A stretch of 64,000 nucleotides of DNA from Jidongwangia harbinensis (GCF_020216025.1 NZ_JAIWNC010000008.1:248001-312000); one strand, 5' to 3'. Shown: positions 34,129-43,625, counted from the stretch's first letter. Numbers and translations: made by a program. The notes: a model not told the origin generated them from the letters alone.

Positions 34129-34191
34129 CGTAATCTCCGCGGCTGACTTTGCGCCGCTTCTGCACCGCCACTGCGACCAATGGAGTCCCGC

Positions 34192-35628
34192 GTGAGCCAG
34201 GCCCCCAGCCGCACCGTCGTCGTCCTCGCCGCCGGTGAGGGCAAGCGGATGAAGTCCGCCACGCCCAAGGTGCTGCACCCGCTGCTCGGCCGCACGCTGC
34301 TGGGCCACGTGCTGGCCGCGGCCACCGCGGCGGAGGCGGCGGGCACCATCGTGGTCGTCGGGCACAAGGCCGAGCAGGTCCGCGGGCACCTGTCCGAGAT
34401 CGCCCCGGACGCCACGCCGGTGCTGCAGGAGCAGCAGAACGGCACCGGCCATGCGGTACGCATCGCGCTCGAGGCGGCACCGGACGCCGACGGCACCGTG
34501 GTCGTGCTCAACGGTGACGTGCCGCTGCTGCGACCCGAGACGGTGGCCGCGCTGCTGACCGCGCACGAGGAGTCCAAGGCGGGCGCCACCGTGCTGGCCG
34601 CCGAGGTGGCCGACCCGTCCGGGCTGGGCCGGGTGGTGCGCGACGCCGACGGCAACCTGGAACGGATCGTGGAGGAGCGGGACGCGTCCCCCGAGGTGCG
34701 GGCGATCCGCGAGATCAACGCCGGGATCTACGCGTTCGACGCCGCGCTGTTGCGGGAGGCGCTCGGCCGGATCTCCACCGACAACGACCAGGGCGAGGAG
34801 TACCTCACCGACGTGTTCGGCCTGCTCGCCGACGCGGGGCAGCCGGTCGGGGTGTACGTGGCGGCGGACGCCGAGGAGACGCTGGGCTGCAACGACCGGG
34901 CCGAGCTGGCACGCCTGCGGGCGCTGCTGCGGGACCGGGTGAACACGGCCTGGATGCGGTCCGGGGTGTCGATCCTGGACCCGGCGACCACCTGGATCGA
35001 CGTGACGGTCACGCTGTCACCCGATGCGGTGATCGACCAGAATTCGCAGCTGCAGGGTACGACGACGGTGGCCGCGGGCGCCGTGATCGGACCGGACACC
35101 ACGCTGGTCGACACCACGGTCGGTGCCGGTGCGGTGCTGCTGCGGGCGCACTCGATCGGGGCGCAGGTCGGGCCGGAGGCGCAGGTCGGGCCGTACTCGT
35201 ATCTGCGACCGGGGACGCTCCTGGGCCGCAAGGCCAAGGTCGGCGGGTTCGTCGAAACGAAGAACGCCGAGCTGGGCGACGGGGCGAAGGTCCCGCACCT
35301 GACGTACGTCGGGGACGCCACCATCGGCGCGAAGGCGAACATCGGTGCGGGCACCATCTTCGCCAACTACGACGGCGTCAACAAACACCACACCACCGTG
35401 GGTGAGGCCGCGTTCGTGGGCAGTGACACGGTGCTGATCGCGCCGGTCGAGGTGGGCGCCGGGGCGTACGTGGCCGCGGGCAGCGCGATCCAGACCGCGG
35501 TACCCGCGGGCAGCCTCGGGGTGACGCGGGCACCACAGCGCAACATCGAGGGCTGGACGGCGCGCAAGCGGCCTGGCACCGTGTCGGCGGAGGCCGCCGA
35601 GCAGGCCGCAACGGGTGACGCGGGGTGA
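34192..35628 (+). CDS. glmU: Bifunctional GlmU: GlcNAc-1-P uridylyltransferase / GlcN-1-P acetyltransferase
   Basis: 478 residues. It makes UDP-GlcNAc for the cell wall. The N-terminal pyrophosphorylase signature LAAGEGKRMKSATPKVLHPL and the C-terminal left-handed beta-helix with hexapeptide repeats (GAVIGPDTTL, AKVGGFVETKNAELGDGAKVPHLTYVGDATIG in outline) are complete. GTG 34192 is favoured over ATG 34180 because GGAG lies 6 bases upstream of it and the ATG lacks a site. It starts the glmU-prs-rplY-pth gene series. Confidence 0.96.
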   Translation: MSQAPSRTVVVLAAGEGKRMKSATPKVLHPLLGRTLLGHVLAAATAAEAAGTIVVVGHKAEQVRGHLSEIAPDATPVLQEQQNGTGHAVRIALEAAPDADGTVVVLNGDVPLLRPETVAALLTAHEESKAGATVLAAEVADPSGLGRVVRDADGNLERIVEERDASPEVRAIREINAGIYAFDAALLREALGRISTDNDQGEEYLTDVFGLLADAGQPVGVYVAADAEETLGCNDRAELARLRALLRDRVNTAWMRSGVSILDPATTWIDVTVTLSPDAVIDQNSQLQGTTTVAAGAVIGPDTTLVDTTVGAGAVLLRAHSIGAQVGPEAQVGPYSYLRPGTLLGRKAKVGGFVETKNAELGDGAKVPHLTYVGDATIGAKANIGAGTIFANYDGVNKHHTTVGEAAFVGSDTVLIAPVEVGAGAYVAAGSAIQTAVPAGSLGVTRAPQRNIEGWTARKRPGTVSAEAAEQAATGDAG

Positions 35629-35726
35629 GCCATCCCACCCCGTGCACCTGAGCCGGTGGCGGGAACGCCGACGCAGGGGATACTTCAAGCGAATAATCCC
35701 CTCGACCCACGGGAGCAGACGAGCCG

Positions 35727-36707
35727 ATGGGCAGCATCGTCGCGGAGAACCGTAAGAGTCTGATGCTTTTCTCCGGACGGGGCTTCCCGGAGCTGGCGGA
35801 GGAGATCGGTCAGGTCCTGGGGGTGGAGCCCACCCGGTCGGATTCGTACGAGTTCGCCAACGGCGAGATCTTCGTGCGGTTCAAGGATTCGGTACGCGGC
35901 TCGGACGCGTTCGTCGTGCAGTCGATGACGGCGGGGATCAACACGTGGGTCATGGAGACCCTCATCATGATCGATGCCCTGAAGCGTGGGTCGGCGAAGC
36001 GGATCACCGTGGTGATGCCGTTCTATCCGTACTCCCGGCAGGACAAGAAGCACCGCGGCCGGGAACCGATCTCCGCGCGCCTGGTGGCCGACCTGCTGAA
36101 GACCGCGGGCGCCAACCGGATCCTCACGGTCGACCTGCACACCGCGCAGATCCAGGGCTTCTTCGACGGCCCGGTGGACCACCTGTTCGCGATGGACATC
36201 CTGGCCGAGCACGTGCAGCGCAAGTTCGCCGGCCGGCCGATGACGGTGGTCGCCCCGGACTCCGGCCGGGTGCGGGTCGCGGAGCGATGGACGGACCGGC
36301 TGGGCGGCTGCCCGCTGGCGTTCATCCACAAGACCCGGGACCCGCTGAAGCCGAACCAGGTGGTGGCGAACCGGGTGGTCGGCGAGGTCGAGGGCCGGGT
36401 CTGCCTGATCGTCGACGACATGATCGACACGGGTGGCACGATCGCGAAGGCCGCCGACATCCTGTTCGACTCCGGCGCCGCGGACGTGATCGTGTCGGCG
36501 ACGCACGCGCTGCTGTCCGACCCGGCCACCGAGCGCCTGAAGAACAGCCGGATCAGCGAGCTGGTGGTGACGAACACGCTGCCCCTGCCGCCGGAGAAGC
36601 ACCTCGACAAGATCACCGTGCTGTCGATCGCGCCGCTGCTGGCGCGGGCGATCCGCGAGGTCTTCGACGACGGCTCGGTGACCACCCTCTTCGGCGGACT
36701 GAGCTGA
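35727..36707 (+). CDS. prs: Ribose-phosphate pyrophosphokinase
   Basis: 326 residues, class I PRPP synthase. The ATP-binding region FANGEIFVRF, the flexible loop YSRQDKKHRGREPISARL, HTAQIQGFFD, and the PRPP-binding VDDMIDTGGTI are all present. It supplies PRPP for nucleotides, His and Trp. It follows glmU by 98 bases. Confidence 0.97.
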   Translation: MGSIVAENRKSLMLFSGRGFPELAEEIGQVLGVEPTRSDSYEFANGEIFVRFKDSVRGSDAFVVQSMTAGINTWVMETLIMIDALKRGSAKRITVVMPFYPYSRQDKKHRGREPISARLVADLLKTAGANRILTVDLHTAQIQGFFDGPVDHLFAMDILAEHVQRKFAGRPMTVVAPDSGRVRVAERWTDRLGGCPLAFIHKTRDPLKPNQVVANRVVGEVEGRVCLIVDDMIDTGGTIAKAADILFDSGAADVIVSATHALLSDPATERLKNSRISELVVTNTLPLPPEKHLDKITVLSIAPLLARAIREVFDDGSVTTLFGGLS

Positions 36708-37032
36708 CCGCTCCGGCATGACGGCCGGCCGCCTGTGCGCCGAGCAGCCGGGCGCCGGCTCGCGTGCAAGTTGCACCGGAGAAGGAAAAATTGGCGAGGG
36801 ACGGTACCGCCTCTGATGTCGTGGAAAGGGGCAGGTAAGCTGGTGCGGTTGCCACGGCGAGGGTGCCCCGCGGTCTGCTGAGTGTCGCAGCCGCTCGGAG
36901 GCACCGTGATCGACGCGGTGCTCCGGGCCTGTGCCCAGCGCGCCCCCTCGCCCGGCACCGCCGAAGCCCGCAGCCCGTCGAACCGCCCGCCGACTAGACG
37001 CAGCCCGATCAAAGAGTTTCAGGAGTTTCCCC
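36708..37032 (+). promoter_or_regulatory. Leader/promoter region of rplY
   Basis: A 325-base gap with no convincing gene; short open frames lack domains. A sigma-70-like arrangement TTGGCG (36790-36795) with a 17-base spacer to TGATGT is possible, and taagct at 36836 is another -10 candidate. The ribosome site caggag for rplY is at 37020-37025. The length suggests an independent promoter and a long leader. Confidence 0.35.
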
Positions 37033-37665
37033 GTGTCCGAGGTAAAGATCAGCGCCGAAGCCCGCACCGAGTTCGGCAAGGGTGGTGCCCGCCGCACGCG
37101 CCGGGCCGGCAAGGTGCCCGCCGTGCTGTACGGCCACGGCGAGAAGCCCCAGCACATCGCCCTGCCGGCGCGTGAGTTCGCGGCCGCGATCCGGCACGGC
37201 GGTCTCAACCAGGTTTTCACCATCGACATCATCGGTGGCCAGGGCACCACGCTGGCGCTGCCCAAGGCGATCCAGCGTGACCCGATCAAGGACACGTACG
37301 AGCACGTCGACCTGCTGATCGTGAAGCGTGGCGAGAAGGTCACGGTGGACGTGCCGATCGTGCTGGTCGGCGAGGCGGGCCGGAACACGCTCGTGGTGAG
37401 CGAGAGCACCACGCTGTCGATCGTGGCCGAGGCGCTGCACCTGCCCGACTCGTTCGAGGTGTCGGTGGAGGGCCTGGAGGCCGGTTCGCAGATCACCGCG
37501 GCCGACGTGCAGTTGCCGGCCGGTTCCGAGCTGGCCGCCGACCCGGAGACGGTGATCGTCGTGGTGAGCGCGGCGCAGACCGCCGAGCAGCTCGAGGGCG
37601 ACACCGGCGACGGTGGCGAGGCCGAGGCGACCGACGGCGAAGCCACCGAAGAGTCCGCTTCCTGA
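37033..37665 (+). CDS. rplY: 50S ribosomal protein L25 (CTC form)
   Basis: 210 residues. The N-terminal 5S rRNA-binding domain (EVKISAEARTEFGKGGARR, PAVLYGHGEKPQHIAL) is followed by the TL5/CTC C-terminal beta domain (VDVPIVLVGEAG, HLPDSFEVSVEGLEAGSQI) and an acidic tail. GTG 37033 follows a good AGGAG ribosome site 7 bases upstream. Between prs and pth, as in mycobacteria. Confidence 0.96.
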   Translation: MSEVKISAEARTEFGKGGARRTRRAGKVPAVLYGHGEKPQHIALPAREFAAAIRHGGLNQVFTIDIIGGQGTTLALPKAIQRDPIKDTYEHVDLLIVKRGEKVTVDVPIVLVGEAGRNTLVVSESTTLSIVAEALHLPDSFEVSVEGLEAGSQITAADVQLPAGSELAADPETVIVVVSAAQTAEQLEGDTGDGGEAEATDGEATEESAS

Positions 37666-37692
37666 CGAGGCCCCGCCTCGAGCAGAGCACGC

Positions 37693-37728
37693 GATCAGGG
37701 AAAGCGCCGGCCGGCGCTTTCCCTGATC
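37693..37728. terminator. Perfect 36-base palindrome, rplY terminator
   Basis: An 18-base half (gatcagggaaagcgccgg) is followed directly by its exact reverse complement, then cattttcc. It lies 27 bases after the rplY stop and 19 bases before pth. Confidence 0.8.
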
Positions 37729-37747
37729 CATTTTCCGGGAGTGGGAG

Positions 37748-38332
37748 ATGAGCGACGTACCCTGGCTGGTGGTCGGTCTGGGCAATCCAGGCAAGGAGTA
37801 CGCGGGGCACCGGCACAACGTCGGCTTCCGGGTGGTGGACCTGCTGGCGTCCCGGGTGGGAGCGAAGTTCGGCCGGTCCAAGCGGGCGCACGCCGAGGTG
37901 GCGGAGGGTCGACTGGGGTACGGCGGCCCGAAGCTGATCCTGCTGAAGCCGTTGACGTACATGAACCTGTCCGGCTCGGCGGTGGCGTCGTTGGCACAGT
38001 TCTTCAAGGTCCCGCTGGAGCAGGTGCTCGCCGTGCACGACGAGCTGGACGTGCCGTTCGGACAGGTGCGGGCGAAGCTCGGCGGCGGCGAGGGCGGCCA
38101 CAACGGGTTGCGGTCGATGTCCAAGTCGCTGGGTTCGAAGGACTACGCCCGGGTGCGTTTCGGCATCGGGCGCCCGCCGGGACGGCAGGATCCGGCCGAC
38201 TACGTGTTGTCCGACTTCGGCTCGGCGGAGCGCAAGGAGCTGGACTTCCTGGTGGACCGCGCGGCCGACGTGACCGAGGCCGTGGTGCTCGAGGGCGTCG
38301 AGTGGGCGCAGAACAAATACCACGGAAGTTGA
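37748..38332 (+). CDS. pth: Peptidyl-tRNA hydrolase
   Basis: 194 residues. The family signature WLVVGLGNPGKEYAGHRHNVGF supplies the catalytic His, LKPLTYMNLSG the Asn, and HDELDVPFG the Asp; GGGEGGHNGLRSM completes the tRNA/peptide site. It recycles peptidyl-tRNA released from stalled ribosomes. ATG 37748 has gggag 4-8 bases upstream. A terminator separates it from rplY, so it may need its own promoter or readthrough. Confidence 0.96.
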   Translation: MSDVPWLVVGLGNPGKEYAGHRHNVGFRVVDLLASRVGAKFGRSKRAHAEVAEGRLGYGGPKLILLKPLTYMNLSGSAVASLAQFFKVPLEQVLAVHDELDVPFGQVRAKLGGGEGGHNGLRSMSKSLGSKDYARVRFGIGRPPGRQDPADYVLSDFGSAERKELDFLVDRAADVTEAVVLEGVEWAQNKYHGS

Positions 38333-38337
38333 TCTAG

Positions 38338-38390
38338 CGGGACCGGAACGGATAGATCGTTTAGACCGTTTTGTCCATCTATCGGTCCCG
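38338..38390 (+). terminator. Bulged hairpin after pth
   Basis: cgggacc (38338-38344) pairs with ggtcccg (38384-38390), and gatagat (38351-38357) pairs with atctatc (38377-38383). A 6-base bulge lies on the 5' side and a 19-base loop is at the tip. It may terminate pth or act as a leader structure for the next gene. Confidence 0.5.
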
Positions 38391-38471
38391 TGTCGCCACG
38401 CCTGCCCGCGCGTTGGTCACGTGTATGCACCGCACGGTGCAGCGTGAACCAGCAGTGCGGGGAGGTTCGAA

Positions 38472-41400
38472 GTGCACCAGGACCTGCCCGGGAGCCGCGA
38501 GCCTGCCCAGCATGAGCCGACGTTCCTGCTCCCGGCGACGACGCCCCGGGACGCCGGCGCGCGGAGCGGGTCGGTCGGGAGCGGCGACGGCGGCCTGGTG
38601 CCGCATGGGGAGATCGACCCGGGTACGCGCCGGGTCGCGCGTGACAGCGCCGCCGCCGGGGTGCCACATGGAGACATCGCCGCCGCCGCGCGGCTGCCCG
38701 CGCATGTGAGCGGCATGCGGTCGGCGGAGCGCCGGGACACCGGTCCGTCGCCGGATGCTCGACCGGGCGGACGCGGGCAGCCGGACTCCGCCCCGAGGTG
38801 CCCTGACGACTCCGGATCCTGGATCAGTCGAGACGCTGATGCGGGCTCGTGGACCGGCCGAATTGTCGACTCCGGCTCGTGGATCAGCCGGGACGGTGAC
38901 TCCGACTCGTGGACCAGCCGGGACGCTGACCCCGGCTCGTGGACCAGCCGGGACGCTGACCCCGGCTCGTGGACCAGCCGGGACGCTGACCCCGGCTCGT
39001 GGACCAGCCGGGACGCTGACTCCGGCTCGTGGGCCTACGGTGACTCCGGCTCGTGGACCCCAGGTGATGCCGGTTCGTGGACTCCCGGTGGCACCACCAC
39101 GTGGACCCATCGTGACACCGCCGCATGGTCCCAGGGCGACCCCGGCCCGTGGATTCACGGTGACGCCAGCTCGTGGATTCACGGTGACGCCGGCCCGTGG
39201 ATTCGTGGTGACGCCAGCTCGTGGACCCAAGGTGACGCCAGCTCGTGGACCCGACGTGACATCGACAGCGGGATCCGGCCCGCCGCCGACCCGGGAAGGT
39301 GGCCAGATGGCCGCCCGGACGGGTATTCCGGACCGCGGCCGGCCCCCGCCGCAGATGGGTGGACGGACGCAGGCGTCGCGGTTCCCGGGCCTCGTCCTGA
39401 CGCCGGCCTGGTGGCCGCCCCGCACGCCGGCCCGGACACCCGGCCGGACGGCCCTCCCAGAGCCTGGTCGGCGGCACACCGGGAACCCGGCCCACCGGCC
39501 CGCCGCGACCGGGAGCCAGGACCCCGGCCGAGCGGGACCCGCGGTCCAGCCGCGGTGATCCCACCGCCCGTCCACCGCCGGGACGCCGATGCGCCGGCTC
39601 CGGCCCGCCGGGACGGCGTGATCCAGCGTCGTGGCGCCGACGTGCCGATGTCCGGTCATCCCGAGGCGGTCGCTGAGCGTCGCGGTGAGATGCCCGTGAC
39701 CGGTCGGCGTGAGGGAGTGGTTGACCGTCGCAGTGAGATGCCCGTGACCGGTCGGCGTGAGGGAGTGGTTGACCGTCGCGGTGAGATGCCCGTGACCGGT
39801 CGGCGTGAGGGAGTGATTGACCGTCGCGGTGAGACGGCCGGGGCGGGTCGGCGTGAGGGAGTGGTGCAGGGCCGGGCCGGTGATGTGCCCGCGCCGGCCC
39901 GCCGTGAGCAGCCGGTTCAGGAGTTGGGCGGGCCGGTCACGCACCGCGGGGATCGCGAGCGGACCGGGCGGGTCTCCTGGCCCGACCACGACGTCGACCA
40001 GCCCGTGTCGGCTCTGCGCTGGGAGGCCGACCGGGACGCCCCGACGAACCGCCCGCCGGCCGGTCATGGCCCGCGTCCGCACCGTCCGTCGCCGCGGCAG
40101 GGCCGGGCCACGAAGATTCCGTCGCCGTCCGTCCCGTCGAGTCCGGCTCCGGCCGGTGCGGGCAGGTACGTTCCGGCCGATCGGGGCCGTGACACCGACT
40201 GGCCCGCGGAACCGGGGCGGCCGGCGGGTCGGCCGTTCGTGCGGGTGCGGGGCCGGCATGCGGCGATGTCGCGGCGGCAGCGGTGGGAGCGGCGGTACGT
40301 CCGTTCGCTGCTGCTCTGTGACCTTGCCGCCGGGGTGGCGGCGGGCGCGGTGACGTTCGGGCTGCGGTTCGGCGACCAGGTGACCGCGTACAACCGGTGG
40401 TATCTGCTCTTCTCCGCGTTGTTGCCGGTGGCGTTGCTGGTGGTGCTGGCGGTCAGCCGGGCGTACGAGCGGCGGTTCCTGTTCGTCGGCACGGACGAGT
40501 ATCAGCGGGTGTTCCGTGGGGGCGTGGGGCTGATCGCGGGGGCGGCCGTGTGTTCGTACGCCCTCGAATTGGATCTTGCTCGATCCTATGTCCTGGTTGC
40601 GCTGCCGTCGGCGATCGTCTCGGCGGTGGTGTTGCGGTTCGCGCTGCGTAAGCGGCTGCACTGTGCCCGGGCCCGGGGGGAGAGCCTGCGCCGGGTGATC
40701 GTGGTGGGGCACGAGTTGTCGGTCATCGGGATCACCCGCCAGTTGCGCCGGGAGCGGTACCACGGACTGGAGGTGGTGGGCGCCTGCCTGCCGCCGGAGC
40801 ACGACGGCGTGCTGGACCTGCCGGTGTACGGGACGTTCGACGACATCGCCGGCGCCGTGGACATCGCGGACGCGGACACGGTGGTGGTGTTGAGCTGCCC
40901 GGAGCTGGACGGGGCGGCGTTGCGGCGGCTGGCCTGGCGGCTGGAGCGCGACGAGGTGGATCTGGTGGTGGCGAGCGCGCTGATCGACGTGGCCGGGGCG
41001 CGTACCACGATCCGGCCGTTCGACGGGCTGCCCATGCTGCACGTCGAGCACCCGCGGCTGCACGGCGGGATCCGCCTGGTGAAGGAGCTGGTGGACCGGG
41101 TCGGTGCGCTGCTGTTGCTGGTGCTGTTCGGGCCGCTCCTGTTAGGCACCGCACTGTGTGTGCGGCTGACGTCACGTGGCCCGGTACTCTTTCGGCAGGT
41201 GCGGGTCGGGCGGGACGGGCGTGAGTTCCGCATCTTCAAGTTCCGCAGCATGTACGTCGATGCCGAGGCGCGGCTGGCCGAGCTGAGGCATCTCAACGAG
41301 TACGACGGTGTGCTCTTCAAAATGCGTGACGATCCACGGGTGACGCCGGTGGGACGGTGGTTGCGCCGGTTCTCCCTGGACGAACTGCCGCAGCTGCTGA

Positions 41401-41666
41401 ACGTCCTGGCCGGGCAGATGTCGCTGGTGGGTCCGCGGCCGCCGCTGCCGGCGGAGGTCGCCGCCTACGCCGACGATGTGCGGCGCCGGTTGGCGGTCAA
41501 ACCCGGCATGACGGGCCTCTGGCAGGTTTCCGGACGTTCGGATCTGCCCTGGGAGGAGGCGGTCCGACTGGACCTGCGCTATGTGGAGAACTGGTCGCTC
41601 AGTTTGGACCTGGTGATCCTGTTGCGCACCATGACCGCGGTGGTGCGCTCGTCCGGCGCGTATTGA
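38472..41666 (+). CDS. Polyprenyl-phosphate glycosylphosphotransferase with ~600-residue repeat N-terminus
   Basis: 1064 residues. From about residue 600 the protein is a complete WcaJ/PglC-type initiating sugar-phosphate transferase: four membrane segments, a Rossmann-like CoA-binding-type domain (RRVIVVGHELSVIG), then the catalytic domain with VLFRQVRVGRDGREFRIFKFRSM, SLDELPQLLNVL, MSLVGPRPPL and KPGMTGLWQVSGRS. It should load the first sugar of an exopolysaccharide on undecaprenyl phosphate. The N-terminal 600 residues are low complexity, including seven 10-residue SWTSRDADPG-type repeats and four 16-residue units. GTG 38472 has ggggagg upstream. Such an extension is unusual for the family. 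Confidence 0.88.
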   Translation: MHQDLPGSREPAQHEPTFLLPATTPRDAGARSGSVGSGDGGLVPHGEIDPGTRRVARDSAAAGVPHGDIAAAARLPAHVSGMRSAERRDTGPSPDARPGGRGQPDSAPRCPDDSGSWISRDADAGSWTGRIVDSGSWISRDGDSDSWTSRDADPGSWTSRDADPGSWTSRDADPGSWTSRDADSGSWAYGDSGSWTPGDAGSWTPGGTTTWTHRDTAAWSQGDPGPWIHGDASSWIHGDAGPWIRGDASSWTQGDASSWTRRDIDSGIRPAADPGRWPDGRPDGYSGPRPAPAADGWTDAGVAVPGPRPDAGLVAAPHAGPDTRPDGPPRAWSAAHREPGPPARRDREPGPRPSGTRGPAAVIPPPVHRRDADAPAPARRDGVIQRRGADVPMSGHPEAVAERRGEMPVTGRREGVVDRRSEMPVTGRREGVVDRRGEMPVTGRREGVIDRRGETAGAGRREGVVQGRAGDVPAPARREQPVQELGGPVTHRGDRERTGRVSWPDHDVDQPVSALRWEADRDAPTNRPPAGHGPRPHRPSPRQGRATKIPSPSVPSSPAPAGAGRYVPADRGRDTDWPAEPGRPAGRPFVRVRGRHAAMSRRQRWERRYVRSLLLCDLAAGVAAGAVTFGLRFGDQVTAYNRWYLLFSALLPVALLVVLAVSRAYERRFLFVGTDEYQRVFRGGVGLIAGAAVCSYALELDLARSYVLVALPSAIVSAVVLRFALRKRLHCARARGESLRRVIVVGHELSVIGITRQLRRERYHGLEVVGACLPPEHDGVLDLPVYGTFDDIAGAVDIADADTVVVLSCPELDGAALRRLAWRLERDEVDLVVASALIDVAGARTTIRPFDGLPMLHVEHPRLHGGIRLVKELVDRVGALLLLVLFGPLLLGTALCVRLTSRGPVLFRQVRVGRDGREFRIFKFRSMYVDAEARLAELRHLNEYDGVLFKMRDDPRVTPVGRWLRRFSLDELPQLLNVLAGQMSLVGPRPPLPAEVAAYADDVRRRLAVKPGMTGLWQVSGRSDLPWEEAVRLDLRYVENWSLSLDLVILLRTMTAVVRSSGAY
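38821..39030 (+). repeat. 30-base tandem repeats inside the transferase gene
   Basis: Seven units at exact 30-base spacing (starts 38821, 38851, 38881, 38911, 38941, 38971, 39001). The units at 38911-39000 are identical; the outer ones are diverged. They encode 10-residue repeats. Shorter 24-27-base related units (GDSGSW-type) continue to about 39270. Confidence 0.92.
39675..39866 (+). repeat. 48-base tandem repeats inside the transferase gene
   Basis: Four 48-base units (39675, 39723, 39771, 39819), the first three nearly identical and the last diverged. They encode a 16-residue unit around RRGEMPVTGRREGV. The length keeps the reading frame. Confidence 0.9.
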
Positions 41667-41773
41667 TGGCCGCCTCTAGGGTGTTCCGGACACCGCCGTT
41701 CGGAGACGAGGAGCGTGACGATGAGCGTAGCGACGAGGCTACGGTGCGCCGATCTGCGGAGCGAGGGCGAGCA

Positions 41774-42670
41774 GTGAACGAGACCGAGGTGCCGGCCCGC
41801 ATTGCCGGGCAGCGGGAGCCGCTGTCCGAGGGCGGCTCGCCGCCGGTCATCGACGCCGCGTTCGCCCGCTGGCTCGCCGACCGCGCCGGGCAGGTGCTGC
41901 TCCAGGTGCGTGACGAGATGGGGTACGCCGACCCGAAGGCGCTCAAGGCCGCCGGCGACCGGGCGGCGCACGACCTGTTGCGCCGCGAACTGGCCCGGTG
42001 GCGTCCGGCCGACGCGGTGCTGTCGGAGGAGGACGACCACTCCCGGGTCGCCTGGCAGGACGGCGAGCAGACCGCGGTACGCCCGCAGCGGCTCGGCGCG
42101 TCCCGGGTCTGGATCGTGGATCCGCTGGACGGTACCCGTGAGTTCAGCGAGGAGGGCCGGACCGACTGGGCCGTGCACGTCGCGCTGTGGACCGCGGACT
42201 GTGGCCGCCCGCACTGCCTGTCCGCGGGTGCGGTGGCGATGCCGGCCCGGCACCGGACGATGGCGACCGACCACCCGCCGGCGTACCCGCCGCTGCCGCC
42301 GCCGGTGAGCGGGGGCGACAGCGGGCCGATCCGGATCGCCGCCAGCCGTACCCGGCCGCCGGCCTTCGTCACGGCGCTGGCCGAGGAGCTCGGCGCCGAG
42401 CTGGTGCCGATGGGCTCCGCCGGCGTGAAGATCGCCGCGGTGGTCAATGGCGACGCGGACGCCTATGTGCACGCGGGCGGGCAGTACGAATGGGATTCCG
42501 CGGCGCCCGTGGCTGTGGCGTCGGCCACCGGACTGCACGCTTCCCGAATCGACGGATCTGCGTTGAAATACAACGAGGCCGATCCGAAGTTGCCGGATCT
42601 GGTGGTCTGTCGTAAGGATCTCGCTCCTCGGTTGCTTGCAGCGTTGCAGCGACACCTCCCGCTAACCTGA
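41774..42670 (+). CDS. cysQ: 3'(2'),5'-bisphosphate nucleotidase (CysQ-like)
   Basis: 298-residue inositol-monophosphatase-fold enzyme. The metal motif VLSEEDD, the signature WIVDPLDGTREFSE and the second aspartate in GGQYEWDSAAP are present. CysQ removes PAP formed when PAPS is used. Being just upstream of cysD-cysN supports this over an inositol phosphatase. GTG 41774 is used; an upstream ATG 41666 overlapping the previous stop would add 36 poorly conserved residues. Confidence 0.9.
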   Translation: MNETEVPARIAGQREPLSEGGSPPVIDAAFARWLADRAGQVLLQVRDEMGYADPKALKAAGDRAAHDLLRRELARWRPADAVLSEEDDHSRVAWQDGEQTAVRPQRLGASRVWIVDPLDGTREFSEEGRTDWAVHVALWTADCGRPHCLSAGAVAMPARHRTMATDHPPAYPPLPPPVSGGDSGPIRIAASRTRPPAFVTALAEELGAELVPMGSAGVKIAAVVNGDADAYVHAGGQYEWDSAAPVAVASATGLHASRIDGSALKYNEADPKLPDLVVCRKDLAPRLLAALQRHLPLT

Positions 42671-42713
42671 CCCCCGGCAGCTCGGCCGACGTCTCGAAAG
42701 GTCTGGGATTCCC

Positions 42714-43625
42714 ATGAGCCAGACAAAGCCCTATCGCGTCTCGCATCTCGACGCTCTCGAAGCCGAGAGCATTTTCGTCATGCGCGAGGTCATGGCCGAA
42801 TTCGAGCGGCCGGTGCTGCTGTTCTCGGGTGGCAAGGACTCGATTGTGATGCTGCGGCTCGCCGAGAAGGCGTTCGCGCCGGCCCGCATCCCGTTCCCGG
42901 TGATGCACGTCGACACCGGCCACAACTTCCCCGAGGTGCTGGAGTACCGCGACACCCGGGTCGCCGAGCTGGGGCTCAACCTGGTGATCGCCAGCGTGCC
43001 GGAGGCGATCGACGCGGGGCTGGTCCGCGAGCTGCCGGACGGGACCCGCAACCGGATCCAGACGCCGGTGCTGCTCGCCGCGGTGGAGAAGTACCGTTTC
43101 GACGCGCTGTTCGGTGGTGCGCGCCGCGACGAGGAGAAGGCCCGGGCCAAGGAGCGGATGTTCAGCTTCCGCGACGAGTTCGGCCAGTGGGACCCGAAGA
43201 ACCAGCGCCCGGAGCTGTGGTCGCTCTACAACGGCCGGCACCACGCGGGCGAGTCGATCCGGGTCTTCCCGCTGTCCAACTGGACCGAGCTGGACGTGTG
43301 GCACTACATCGCCAAGGAGAACATCGCGCTGCCGAGCATCTACTACGCGCACGACCGCGAGGTGGTCGAGCGTGACGGGATGTTCTACGCGGTCAACGAG
43401 TTCATCACGGCCCGCGCGGGCGAGGTCGTGGAGACCCGCCGGGTGCGGTACCGCACGGTCGGCGACGCGTCGCAGACCGCCGCCGTGCTCTCCGACGCCG
43501 ACACCGTCGACAAGGTGATCGACGAGGTCGCGGCGACCCGGATCACCGAGCGCGGCGCCACCCGGGGCGACGACAAGGTCAGCGAGGCGGCGATGGAAGA
43601 CCGCAAGCGAGAGGGCTACTTCTGA
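42714..43625 (+). CDS. cysD: Sulfate adenylyltransferase subunit 2
   Basis: 303 residues. PAPS-reductase-type PP-loop VLLFSGGKDSIVMLRL, HVDTGHNFPEVLEYRD, and the C-terminal TRITERGATRGDDK motif of CysD. It forms APS from sulfate and ATP with CysN. ATG 42714; it ends in TGATG shared with cysN. Confidence 0.97.
   Translation: MSQTKPYRVSHLDALEAESIFVMREVMAEFERPVLLFSGGKDSIVMLRLAEKAFAPARIPFPVMHVDTGHNFPEVLEYRDTRVAELGLNLVIASVPEAIDAGLVRELPDGTRNRIQTPVLLAAVEKYRFDALFGGARRDEEKARAKERMFSFRDEFGQWDPKNQRPELWSLYNGRHHAGESIRVFPLSNWTELDVWHYIAKENIALPSIYYAHDREVVERDGMFYAVNEFITARAGEVVETRRVRYRTVGDASQTAAVLSDADTVDKVIDEVAATRITERGATRGDDKVSEAAMEDRKREGYF

Noticed and set aside
38379..41063. An 894-codon minus-strand frame
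   Set aside because: Antisense shadow of the glycosylphosphotransferase; repeats there make stop codons rare on both strands.
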